DNA of 35,100 nt from Planctomycetes bacterium GWF2_41_51. GTDB lineage: Bacteria; Planctomycetota; Phycisphaerae; Sedimentisphaerales; UBA12454. The stretch lies in NCBI GenBank assembly GCA_001825665.1, contig MHXZ01000115.1:1-35100 (forward strand). Reading direction: 5' to 3'. Shown here one piece after another: positions 1 through 7,299 of the stretch (position 1 is the stretch's first letter; every line of letters begins with the position of its first letter). A model generated the notes under the pieces. That model saw only the letters and a list, made by a program, of their open reading frames with translations, was not told where the DNA came from and ran no database searches. Position numbers and translations under genes: made by a program.

Positions 1-233
1 CTTTGTAAATAACTGATTGCACCATAAATGAGCCATATAAGGGGCTTTAGCAATTATAGTGCCGAACAGAATTGGCAATTCGTTGCAAATTTTTCAAATT
101 CTTTCAAATTCGCTTTAATTACTTTTGTCGAATGCGCTTACGTCTTTCGCACTTGTCATAACTCCTTTATTTACGTATCTAATCATTCTATATTCTATGT
201 TCTTTATTCTGCGTTCTATTTTAATTTTTTTAG
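1..233. other. AT-rich stretch, no supported gene
   Basis: No convincing gene is visible here. The short open frames that exist are low-complexity, rich in Phe, Tyr, Asn and Ser, lack a ribosome binding site and match no family I recognise. The stretch contains a small heptameric TTCTNNN repeat (186-220) and a partial direct repeat of TTCAAATTC near 97-115. The end of an upstream gene beyond the window cannot be excluded but is not seen. Confidence 0.5.
186..220. repeat. TTCTNNN heptamer tandem repeat, five copies
   Basis: TTCT recurs at 186, 193, 200, 207 and 214, exactly every 7 bases, with variable triplets between. It is a short degenerate microsatellite in non-coding DNA. Its role is unknown; it lies just upstream of the putative cold-shock promoter. 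Confidence 0.6.
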
Positions 234-262
234 TTGCAATTAAGTACATAACCTGTTTTAAT
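234..262 (+). promoter_or_regulatory. Candidate sigma70-type promoter of the cold-shock gene
   Basis: TTGCAA (234-239), a 17-base spacer and TTTAAT (257-262) fit a vegetative promoter, and TG at 254-255 gives an extended -10. Transcription would start near 269 and leave a leader of about 220 nt, in keeping with the long leaders of cold-shock mRNAs. The call rests only on consensus matching in AT-rich DNA. Confidence 0.4.
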
Positions 263-339
263 AGTCTGATAATTTTTTCAAAATTAAATAATATGCTAAT
301 TCTGGAAGTATTATTTCACCTCTAAATAATATTACTGGT

Positions 340-427
340 CGCGATTGAATTTTCCCGTTAATCCGCGGTTAAGTGCTTTAAAATTAAACACTTACTTCAA
401 TCGCGGGATTTACTACCCTGAAGGGTA
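340..427 (+). promoter_or_regulatory. Structured 5' leader of the cold-shock mRNA
   Basis: Two perfect arms, CGCGATTGAA (340-349) and TTCAATCGCG (396-405), enclose a second stem, TAAGTG (370-375) with CACTTA (389-394), which continues past a bulged C as TTTA/TAAA. A third hairpin, TACCC/GGGTA, follows at 414-427. The structure sits between the candidate promoter and the ribosome binding site. Cold-shock leaders of other bacteria fold into alternative, temperature-dependent structures; this element could be a thermosensor, but only the pairing is seen. Confidence 0.55.
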
Positions 428-488
428 TGATTCCCCTAAATTTAAACCAGAGGTAAATTTTTTTTAGTACAATTTAAGGAGTACAAAA

Positions 489-692
489 GTGAGTACAGGC
501 AAAGTAAAATGGTTCAATTTAAGTAAAGGTTATGGTTTTATCACTCCTGATGGCGGCGGCGACGATTTGTTCGTTCACCATTCAGAAATTAAAACCCAGG
601 GCCGCGCAAATCTCAGCGAAGGCCAAAGCGTTACGTTTGAAGTCGGCCAGGGCAAAAAAGGCCCATGTGCTACAAATGTAGTTCCTGCCTAA
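489..692 (+). CDS. cspA: Cold-shock domain protein (CspA family)
   Basis: A 67-residue single cold-shock domain, the usual family length. The RNA-binding motifs are clear: [12 protein letters not shown] (RNP-1 type, residues 7-18) and DLFVHHSEI (RNP-2 type, about 26-34). Such proteins bind single-stranded RNA/DNA and act as cytoplasmic RNA chaperones or antiterminators. Translation starts at GTG, supported by AAGGAG at 476-481, seven bases upstream. The gene stands alone, with a long folded leader before it and a strong terminator directly after it. Whether it is cold-induced or constitutive cannot be told from sequence; the leader favours post-transcriptional control. Confidence 0.95.
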   Translation: MSTGKVKWFNLSKGYGFITPDGGGDDLFVHHSEIKTQGRANLSEGQSVTFEVGQGKKGPCATNVVPA

Positions 693-716
693 GGTTACAA
701 CACAACTTTGACACAG

Positions 717-744
717 AAAGCCCTGATTTTTCAGGGCTTTTTTT
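717..744 (+). terminator. Intrinsic terminator of the cold-shock gene
   Basis: A perfect 10-bp stem, AAAGCCCTGA (717-726) and TCAGGGCTTT (731-740), has a TTTT loop and runs into a T tract ending at 744. It lies 25 bases after the stop codon. Confidence 0.9.
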
Positions 745-763
745 ATGCCTCCACCTCCCCTCT

Positions 764-885
764 TGTCATTTCGACCGGAACGCAGCGTTGGAGCCGAGCG
801 GAAACCCCATTTATGGGGGAAACCCCCGAGTTATTTAGAAAGTTTTTTGCCTTGAATAAAAACTTTTGAGGGGGGAGAAATCTTT
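764..885. repeat. Folded intergenic repeat-like element (TGTCATTTCGACCGG...GAGAAATCTTT)
   Basis: The ends, TGTCATTTCGACCGGAACGC at the left and GAGAAATCTTT at 875-885, resemble an intergenic repeat family that I recall from many bacterial genomes; that resemblance is from memory. Inside, CCCCAT (805-810) can pair with ATGGGG (813-818), and GGGGG (815-819) can instead pair with CCCCC (823-827). CCCCC can also pair with GGGGGG (870-875), closing a long stem that contains AAAGTTTTT (839-847) with AAAAACTTT (858-866). It encodes no protein. Other copies would have to be sought elsewhere in the genome. Confidence 0.5.
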
Positions 886-895
886 CAAAACCTTC

Positions 896-937
896 TACGA
901 ATTTTTTCGTTGACAATTACGAATTTATTCGTATAGT
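896..937 (+). promoter_or_regulatory. blaI promoter with two BlaI-operator-like dyads
   Basis: TTGACA (910-915), a 16-base spacer and TATAGT (932-937) form a strong sigma70-type promoter. A perfect dyad, TACGAATTTATTCGTA (918-933), fills the spacer and reaches into the -10. A near copy, TACGAATTTTTTCGTT (896-911), overlaps the -35 and is offset by 22 bp, about two helical turns. BlaI/MecI repressors bind dyads at their own promoters, so autorepression is the natural reading. The half-site TACGAAT is read here and is not the staphylococcal consensus. Confidence 0.75.
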
Positions 938-968
938 CTTTCTTGAGGTTTAAAAAGAAAGGAATTTT

Positions 969-1352
969 ATGCCGCGACATAAAATAATCGGCCCTACCGA
1001 AAAAGAGCTGGAAGTCCTTATGGTTCTTTGGGATACAGGCCCTGCCACAGTTCGGCAAATCAACGAACAAATCAACAAAAAACACAAAACCGGCTATACC
1101 ACAACCCTGAAAATCATGCAGATTATGACCGAAAAAGGCCTACTTATTCGCAACGATTCCGGCTTCCAACATATTTACCAGCCGACAGTTACAAAAGAAA
1201 ACATCCAGGAGCAATTAGTAGGCAGCCTGCTCGACCGCGCTTTCGCCGGTTCCGCGGAAAAATTAGTTATGAGGGCCCTTTCCGCCAAAAAAATCTCTCC
1301 GGAAGAATTAGCGAGGATCAAAAAATTACTGAATGAATTAAAGGAGAAATAA
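969..1352 (+). CDS. blaI: BlaI/MecI-family winged-helix repressor
   Basis: The 127-residue protein has the family's usual size and layout. An N-terminal winged helix (about residues 5-75) opens with TEKELEVLMVLW and includes the TVRQINEQI and GYTTTLKIMQIMTEKGLL segments. A C-terminal helical dimerisation part follows, with SAEKLVMRALSAKKISPEEL. In the known systems the dimer represses its operon until the partner protease BlaR1 triggers its cleavage. The start ATG follows AAAGAAAGGA. The gene lies one base before blaR1 and behind a promoter with two operator-like dyads, so this is a self-regulated signalling pair. No beta-lactamase gene is present in the window, so the regulated targets are probably elsewhere and may not concern antibiotics. 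Confidence 0.93.
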   Translation: MPRHKIIGPTEKELEVLMVLWDTGPATVRQINEQINKKHKTGYTTTLKIMQIMTEKGLLIRNDSGFQHIYQPTVTKENIQEQLVGSLLDRAFAGSAEKLVMRALSAKKISPEELARIKKLLNELKEK

Positions 1353-1353
1353 A

Positions 1354-4300
1354 ATGGAAATTTTGCATAACATATTTTTACAATCGATTGTTCAGCGTTT
1401 CGGCTGGACCCTGATTCACTTCACTTGGCAGGGAACTTTAATCGCGATTCTGCTTGCGATAGCTTTAAGACTGATGCGCAAATCATCTTCCAATGTTCGC
1501 TACACCGCCGCCTTTTTAGCTTTAGCTGTCATGGCAATTTTACCCTTAATCACAATAAGAATGATAAAAATTGCCGTTCCCGCCGCCAATCCAATTCTTT
1601 TGGCTGCAAACAATATTCAACCCCTCAAAATGACAAGTCAAATCGATACCTATCTCCCTCAGCCTAAACCACTTACAAAAACATCTTCACCCCCGAAATG
1701 GTCATTAAAAGACAGATTTATTAAGACCGCCGAATCACTTTTGCCGCATTTAGTTTGTTTCTGGCTTGCCGGCGTATTCATTTTAAGCATCTGGTATCTT
1801 GGCGGCTGGACGCAATTGCAGAGACTTCGCAGACAAATGGTTTCGCCGGTCTCCAATGAAATAACAGCAAAATTAAACCAGCTTTCACAAGTACTTGGCA
1901 TACATAAAGTAATCGATATTTTCCAATCCGTTTTAGTCGTTGTCCCAACGGTTATAGGCCATTTCAAACCTGTGATACTTTTACCCGCAAGCGCAATTAC
2001 AGGTTTGAGCACTGAGCAAATCTCTGCGATTCTCGCGCACGAGCTTGCCCATATAAAACGCTGCGATTATCTTATAAATATTTTGCAGACTGTTATTGAG
2101 ATACTCGGTTTTTATCACCCTGCCGTGTGGTGGGTTTCATGCAAAATCAGACAGGAGAGAGAAAACTGCTGCGACGACATCGCCGTCCAAATCACAGGCG
2201 ATAACATCAATTACGCCCGTGCTCTTGCAACAATGGAGGAAATCCGTTTTGGCAGTGGCAAACTGGCAGTCGCCGCAGCAGGCGGAAATTTATTTGAACG
2301 AATCAAAAGACTCCTCAGCGATAAAAATTCAAATATTGAAAAACGAAGCTGGCTGCCGTCTGCGATTGTAATTTTGCTGATTGCAGGTTTATTAATTCCA
2401 ATGACAATGACACTTAGCAGTTGTGATAAGCAAAAAATCGAACAGTCTGGAATGAACGCAAAGCTCAACAAAATTGATATCGATACTGCAACAAAAGATG
2501 ATGTCATAAAAATTTTCGGACAGCCGGAAAAATATGTTTGGGGCCAACAGGTTTTTGACAAAGAAAATCTTCCTAATCGATATGTAATGATTTATCCGGA
2601 TAATTTCCACGCGTTTATTGGTAATAATCACGTTGTAGAATTGCGGTTCGAAGGGCCGAGTGATTATGTTTTCGACGATGGTCTTACTGTCGATTCTTCT
2701 CTTGAAAAAGCTTTCGAAGTATTAGGAGGGCCAAAAGAAATTGTTGAAGGAAAAAATAACGAATTTTTAGATAATGTCTTTTACAAAAACATAGAAGGCA
2801 GAAAAGGCTACGGTTATTATGCAGTTCCCGAAAAAAATGTAAGAATCTGGATAGCTGATGATAAGGTAAAAGCAATATATTTAAGGCGAAGCAATTCCAG
2901 CGCAGGGCCAAACAGAAAATTAAGAGCCGATGAACTGCCCGAAGGCAGCATTATAGATGCCAATGGCCATATCGTTGACAAACTCGATCATCCGTTTGTA
3001 AACGATCCGCAGGTTTTAGGTACTTGGCAAAGTGTTGATTATGTCAGAGAGATTGAAAGTTTCAGGCCGAGTAAGAAACAATGGATTTACGGCAATCTGT
3101 TTTTAAAGGAAATGATATTTGAAGATAACGGCAAAGTACTTTCAAAAAATGAAAATATGCCGAATGGCTTCCCCGAAAAATGGACGAAAGGTTTGGTTTT
3201 ATATGATAATGACCAAAAAACCGCGTCGAAATATATAATCAAAGAAATTGACGATTCGCAATATATGTTCTTCGAGTGGAAAAGCGGCGATTATACCTTC
3301 CGCCATCAAAAACCCAGCTACTATGTTCTGAAAAAAGTCGAAGACGATACAAAAACAGATTCAGAACCAAACGAAATACTTATTTATCAAGTTAATAAAA
3401 GTGTCGCTGATTTTCCTGACAATGATTTTTCAACACCCGAATCTGCTTATGCGGCCGTAAACAAAATTTTAGGGTTCAATGATGTTCAAAAATTAGCAGC
3501 AGTAAGTCTTACACGACTTGGTGAAGGGGTTATTAAGGCTCAACTCAGTGACAATCCTTTGAGTCCGGAATGGATCAAAACGCTTGAAAATGCGCAAATT
3601 CTGGAAGTTATGATTTTGAAAGATAAAAACTATGCAGCGGTAATTGCAAAATTGCCGCAGGAATATTCCAGCGAGCCGATAAAAAAGCCTTTTGATTTAC
3701 GAGGTTTTAACTTTGAAAATGACAAATGGCTCAACCATGAAGACGGCAGAGTTCGAACATTAGAAGAAGCCAAGGCTATGTTGTCAGCAGATATGGATAA
3801 GACGAATGAGAAAGTTAAGAAGTTGGAAAATCGAACCTCATCTGCCAAAAGATTGTCCGAACTTGGCAAAAAGATGCTAACTTTCTCTAATGATAACAAC
3901 GAAAAATATTTTGAAAAACTCGCAGACTTAGCCAAAGCAGATGTCAATGAAACTGATTTAACATGGTTCGATGAAAATATTGTTTATTTAGGTAATAAGG
4001 TAGGATTGACAGACCCACCGAACGCCGTTCTTGCTTATGATGCGACTTTGCTTGAACAGGAAAACGGCGAAGGTACGAATGTTTTATATAACGATTTGCA
4101 TGTTGCTTTTGAAAAAACTGAAACACTTGAAAAGCTGGGAATAAAACGACAAGCAGAAACAGGTTCAGAACCTAACGTAATGCAAGTTTATGAGGTCAAC
4201 AAAAGTATCGCCGATTTTCTGGATAATCCCGGAGCGGAAAATGGAAAAGACGATTTGCCATCTTCATGGTTTAAAGCCTGCGTCCCTGCCGAGGGTTTAA

Positions 4301-5826
4301 AAATGTATCGCGATATGGAGAACGTTCATTCCGGAAAATATTCCTTTGCTATTGCCAATACGCATAAATATGACCAAACAGTAAGTAACAACTGGGCGCA
4401 AAATATTCAAAATGTGCCTGTTGGAAATGCCATTAAAGTCAGTGCATACATCAAAACCGAAAATGCCGACTCGGTAAATGTTTGCATCCAATGCTGGGGC
4501 CTTGGCAATACCGAAAACATGCTTGCATTTACAAGTACAAATACACTGAGCGGTGATAACAACTGGGGTTTATATGAAAGTCCGCCGGTTTTGGTGCCTG
4601 TTGATACTGTGAAAATTACAGTACGAGCCGTATTAACCGGCACAGGAAAAGTTTGGTTCGATGACATCAATGTAACTACAATTAATACATCGGATGAAAA
4701 TAAACAAAGTACATCATTTGGAAGCAACGCAGCTAATTTTAAACAAAAACTCCAAGAACCTGTAACCGTTCATATTGATAAAAGTCCGGGCAGCGACAAA
4801 TTAAGCGCGCAATATGCGGTGATTGCAATTTGCGAAGCGGTGAAAGTGCCCTATAATTGGGACAAATCAGCAAAACTGGCAGACCCGCAGAGAAGAAATT
4901 TCATCCAGCCTGTAAACATTGAAAACAAAGTTGCAGGTCAGGCAATTATGGATTTAATTGGGCCGGTGGGATTATCATACAGCGTAGATGAAAGTGGAGT
5001 TTATCTTTACAAACCCGAAAAAATACAGGCTGAAAGTAATTTTGAAATTCTCGATGTAAATTTCGAGCCGATTCGTCAGGGCAAAAATGTGCTGAACCTT
5101 GAAATTAAAAACAGCTCTGACACAGAACAGTTTTTGAAGGTGCACATTTACACTCGTTCTGTCGATTACGGCCCAGGCGGTGTCGGCTGGGGAACTGGTT
5201 TCTATGAAAAATTCGATGCCGGCCAAACTCTAAATCTGCGGTACGCTTATAAAATTCAGGGCCCGATTACCGAAAACACTTATATCAAATTATCTTTTTC
5301 CCAAGCGAAGTCTTTAATACATGACGAGAACAGGGAAATAAAAACGTTTTATGAAAAACAATATTCCGCAAAAGATTTGCCCTTTGCTCCTGTCGTTGTG
5401 AAGGAATGGAAGAACGAGGAAATGGCAAAAGAAGTTTGGAAGGTTTTTTATGCTTTTCAAAAAGCCATTAAAGGTGGTGATTATAAAAAAGCATGGAATA
5501 TCTTTTCAAATGACTATCAGCAATCTGAATATCAGATTAAAGGTTTCGAAGCTTTTAAGCAGCATATGGAACCGAAACATCCGCTCGATGCCGCCTTCCA
5601 CTGGGACAAAGAAATTCTAACAATGCTTAAATGGTCGGGCATCGATATAACTAACAGCACAATAAAAGAATCCGGCGGCCCTATAATGGAAGCAAAATAT
5701 AAAGATGAAATTTGGAAATTAAAATTTATACATGACCCATCGACAGACACATGGAGAATCGACGACATTACTGGCTACAAACCAGAAATTCTCGAAATCC
5801 AGCAGCAGGACGCAAAAAATAATTGA
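1354..5826 (+). CDS. blaR1: BlaR1-like M56 membrane metalloprotease with a giant multi-module tail
   Basis: At 1490 residues it is far longer than classical BlaR1/MecR1 (about 600). Membrane segments appear near residues 16-40, 47-72 and 130-152. The M56 zinc site is HELAH (229-233), with a downstream RENCCDD whose Glu270 is the likely third ligand. A last membrane segment (about 334-356) is followed by an extracytoplasmic region that lacks any penicillin-binding SxxK/SxN/KTG set I could recognise. In order this holds: SmpA-like small repeats (about 373-513), a beta-rich module ending YYVLKK (about 526-664), a module after QVNKSVADF (about 676), an H-X9-DG-like NVLYNDLHVAF stretch (about 909), a second copy of the linker, EVNKSIADF (about 945), a carbohydrate-binding-like sandwich (about 968-1109), an STN-like module (1136-1223) and an NTF2-like end (1360-1490). 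It probably senses an envelope ligand and signals to BlaI. AAGGAG at 1341-1346 supports the start. Confidence 0.88.
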   Translation: MEILHNIFLQSIVQRFGWTLIHFTWQGTLIAILLAIALRLMRKSSSNVRYTAAFLALAVMAILPLITIRMIKIAVPAANPILLAANNIQPLKMTSQIDTYLPQPKPLTKTSSPPKWSLKDRFIKTAESLLPHLVCFWLAGVFILSIWYLGGWTQLQRLRRQMVSPVSNEITAKLNQLSQVLGIHKVIDIFQSVLVVVPTVIGHFKPVILLPASAITGLSTEQISAILAHELAHIKRCDYLINILQTVIEILGFYHPAVWWVSCKIRQERENCCDDIAVQITGDNINYARALATMEEIRFGSGKLAVAAAGGNLFERIKRLLSDKNSNIEKRSWLPSAIVILLIAGLLIPMTMTLSSCDKQKIEQSGMNAKLNKIDIDTATKDDVIKIFGQPEKYVWGQQVFDKENLPNRYVMIYPDNFHAFIGNNHVVELRFEGPSDYVFDDGLTVDSSLEKAFEVLGGPKEIVEGKNNEFLDNVFYKNIEGRKGYGYYAVPEKNVRIWIADDKVKAIYLRRSNSSAGPNRKLRADELPEGSIIDANGHIVDKLDHPFVNDPQVLGTWQSVDYVREIESFRPSKKQWIYGNLFLKEMIFEDNGKVLSKNENMPNGFPEKWTKGLVLYDNDQKTASKYIIKEIDDSQYMFFEWKSGDYTFRHQKPSYYVLKKVEDDTKTDSEPNEILIYQVNKSVADFPDNDFSTPESAYAAVNKILGFNDVQKLAAVSLTRLGEGVIKAQLSDNPLSPEWIKTLENAQILEVMILKDKNYAAVIAKLPQEYSSEPIKKPFDLRGFNFENDKWLNHEDGRVRTLEEAKAMLSADMDKTNEKVKKLENRTSSAKRLSELGKKMLTFSNDNNEKYFEKLADLAKADVNETDLTWFDENIVYLGNKVGLTDPPNAVLAYDATLLEQENGEGTNVLYNDLHVAFEKTETLEKLGIKRQAETGSEPNVMQVYEVNKSIADFLDNPGAENGKDDLPSSWFKACVPAEGLKMYRDMENVHSGKYSFAIANTHKYDQTVSNNWAQNIQNVPVGNAIKVSAYIKTENADSVNVCIQCWGLGNTENMLAFTSTNTLSGDNNWGLYESPPVLVPVDTVKITVRAVLTGTGKVWFDDINVTTINTSDENKQSTSFGSNAANFKQKLQEPVTVHIDKSPGSDKLSAQYAVIAICEAVKVPYNWDKSAKLADPQRRNFIQPVNIENKVAGQAIMDLIGPVGLSYSVDESGVYLYKPEKIQAESNFEILDVNFEPIRQGKNVLNLEIKNSSDTEQFLKVHIYTRSVDYGPGGVGWGTGFYEKFDAGQTLNLRYAYKIQGPITENTYIKLSFSQAKSLIHDENREIKTFYEKQYSAKDLPFAPVVVKEWKNEEMAKEVWKVFYAFQKAIKGGDYKKAWNIFSNDYQQSEYQIKGFEAFKQHMEPKHPLDAAFHWDKEILTMLKWSGIDITNSTIKESGGPIMEAKYKDEIWKLKFIHDPSTDTWRIDDITGYKPEILEIQQQDAKNN

Positions 5827-5866
5827 AAATTATCTAATCGGCAAATCCAAACCACTTAACCATAAG

Positions 5867-5897
5867 CCTCCAATTTTATATTGGAGGTTAGTTTTTT
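5867..5897 (+). terminator. Intrinsic terminator after blaR1
   Basis: CCTCCAA (5867-5873) pairs with TTGGAGG (5881-5887) across a 7-base loop, followed by a T-rich tract to about 5897. It lies about 40 bases after the blaR1 stop. Confidence 0.75.
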
Positions 5898-6002
5898 CCA
5901 TATACCCATATCGTATTTCACGAAATTTTAGTATTTCAAATTTTGCACAGCATACTGTATTTTTCAGACCTATTAATCTCCTTCAACCTTACACTTTTAG
6001 AC

Positions 6003-6054
6003 CGCTTTTTTTCTGTCTTTCTTCGCTTTTTTTACACTCTAAGCCGCTTTTTTT
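6003..6054. repeat. Three CGCTTTTTTT tracts phased at 21 bp
   Basis: CGC followed by seven T residues begins at 6003, 6024 and 6045, exactly 21 bp apart (two helical turns). Two of the three also share an upstream TTACACT...CCGC context (5989-6012 and 6032-6054). Phased T tracts tend to bend DNA; the effect here is inferred, not shown. Confidence 0.6.
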
Positions 6055-6094
6055 AGCACTTTTTGGTCGTAAAATCGCAAAATACGCAAAATTC

Positions 6095-6124
6095 GCGCAA
6101 GTTTCCCAAACTTGCGCAATTTTT
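6095..6124 (+). terminator. Perfect hairpin with T tract upstream of pheA
   Basis: GCGCAAGTTT (6095-6104) and AAACTTGCGC (6108-6117) pair perfectly around a CCC loop and are followed by AATTTTT. It has the form of an intrinsic terminator about 100 bases before the pheA start. It could end readthrough from blaR1 or act as an attenuator for pheA. No leader peptide rich in Phe codons is visible, so attenuation is only a possibility. Confidence 0.55.
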
Positions 6125-6217
6125 ACTAACTACTGACTACTATTAAACTAATAATCGTTTGACTCTAACTCCTTATTATGGTAAACATTACCAGTTTTAG
6201 GGCTATTAGCTAATTCT

Positions 6218-7285
6218 ATGACTTTAGACGAACTACGCAATAAAATCGACCAGATAGACACAAGGCTCGTTGAGCTGTTAAATGAGCGTGCGCAAGTAGT
6301 TATAGAAATCGGCAAGGTAAAAGGCTCCGGCCCCATCTACGCCCCCGACCGCGAAAAAATCGTCCTCGAACGCATTGCAAAGCTCAATAAAGGCCCCCTG
6401 CCTGACAAGACGTTAAATGCTGTCTGGCGGGAACTTATGAGCGGTTCGTTCTTTCTCGAAAGGCCTTTGCGGATTGCTTTTTTAGGCCCGGAAGGCAGTT
6501 TTACCAATACTGCCGCTGTCCGCAAATTCGGCCAAAGTGTTGAGTATGAACCAGTTACAGACATTCGCGGCATTTTTGATGAAGTCAGCCGCGGCCATTG
6601 CGATTTGGGCGTTGTCCCGATTGAAAACTCCGCCGGCGGAGGCGTAATTGAAACTTTCGATGCGTTTGTCGATACGAGCGTTTTGATTTGCGCTGAGATG
6701 TATATGCCGATTCATCATAACCTCTTGGCAAACTGTGCTTTAAAAGAAGTACAGAAAGTTTATTCAAAACCGGAAGTTTTCGCGCAGTGCCGGCAATGGC
6801 TCAGTATGACTTTCAAGGAAGCCAATACTATACCAGTTGCCTCGACTGCCAAAGCCGCCCAAATGGCCGCTCAGGAAAAATTTTCGGCTGCGATAGGCTC
6901 CGATATCGCCGCTGAATTATACGATTTGAAAATTATCTGCGAAAACATCGAGGATACGACTAATAACGTAACTCGTTTTTTGATAATAAGTAAGGAAGAT
7001 GCAAGACCGAGCAGCGAAGACAAAACCTCGATACTTTTCAGTACCGCCCATAAAGCCGGTGCATTGGCGGATGTTCTGGATGTTTTCAAAAAACGGGAAG
7101 TGAATTTGACAAATATCGAATCTCGGCCGAGCAAAAAACGGCAATGGGAATATTATTTCTTTGTCGATTGCCAGGGGCATCGCAAAGATCAAAAATTAAT
7201 AGATTGTCTTGAAGAAGTAAAACAGCACTGCCTCCAGCTTTCGGTGCTCGGCAGTTATCCAAAAAGTGATATAATTTTAGAATAG
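6218..7285 (+). CDS. pheA: Bifunctional chorismate mutase / prephenate dehydratase
   Basis: The 355-residue P-protein converts chorismate to prephenate and then to phenylpyruvate, the phenylalanine branch. The chorismate mutase (AroQ) domain spans residues 1-80 (LDELRNKIDQIDTRLVELLN). The dehydratase domain begins at IAFLGPEGSFT (about 84) and includes GVVPIENS and the catalytic-loop TRF motif (252-254). The ACT domain (about 268-347) contains GALADVL and the phenylalanine-binding ESRPSKK, so feedback inhibition is expected. It is followed 14 bases later by tpiA and heads a tight gene block. The ribosome binding site is weak: AGGG at 6199-6202 is rather far from the ATG. A folded region lies upstream. 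Confidence 0.96.
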   Translation: MTLDELRNKIDQIDTRLVELLNERAQVVIEIGKVKGSGPIYAPDREKIVLERIAKLNKGPLPDKTLNAVWRELMSGSFFLERPLRIAFLGPEGSFTNTAAVRKFGQSVEYEPVTDIRGIFDEVSRGHCDLGVVPIENSAGGGVIETFDAFVDTSVLICAEMYMPIHHNLLANCALKEVQKVYSKPEVFAQCRQWLSMTFKEANTIPVASTAKAAQMAAQEKFSAAIGSDIAAELYDLKIICENIEDTTNNVTRFLIISKEDARPSSEDKTSILFSTAHKAGALADVLDVFKKREVNLTNIESRPSKKRQWEYYFFVDCQGHRKDQKLIDCLEEVKQHCLQLSVLGSYPKSDIILE

Positions 7286-7299
7286 TACAGGAGTTAGAA

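Larger units (their letters stand above)
5898..6217. other. Intergenic region before pheA, no gene
   Basis: No plausible gene is present. The stretch holds three CGCTTTTTTT tracts at 21-bp spacing (6003-6054), a perfect 10-bp hairpin with a T tract (6095-6124) and a possible -35 hexamer, TTGACT (6159-6164), without a good -10. Together these look like a regulatory region for the pheA operon. Confidence 0.5.

Noticed and set aside
28-325. Two overlapping short frames at the window start
   Set aside because: Low-complexity, no ribosome binding site, no recognisable family, and lying in AT-rich DNA with a microsatellite.
5732-6136. Frame crossing the blaR1 end and the terminator
   Set aside because: Overlaps blaR1 in another frame, runs through a terminator and T tracts, and has no start signal.
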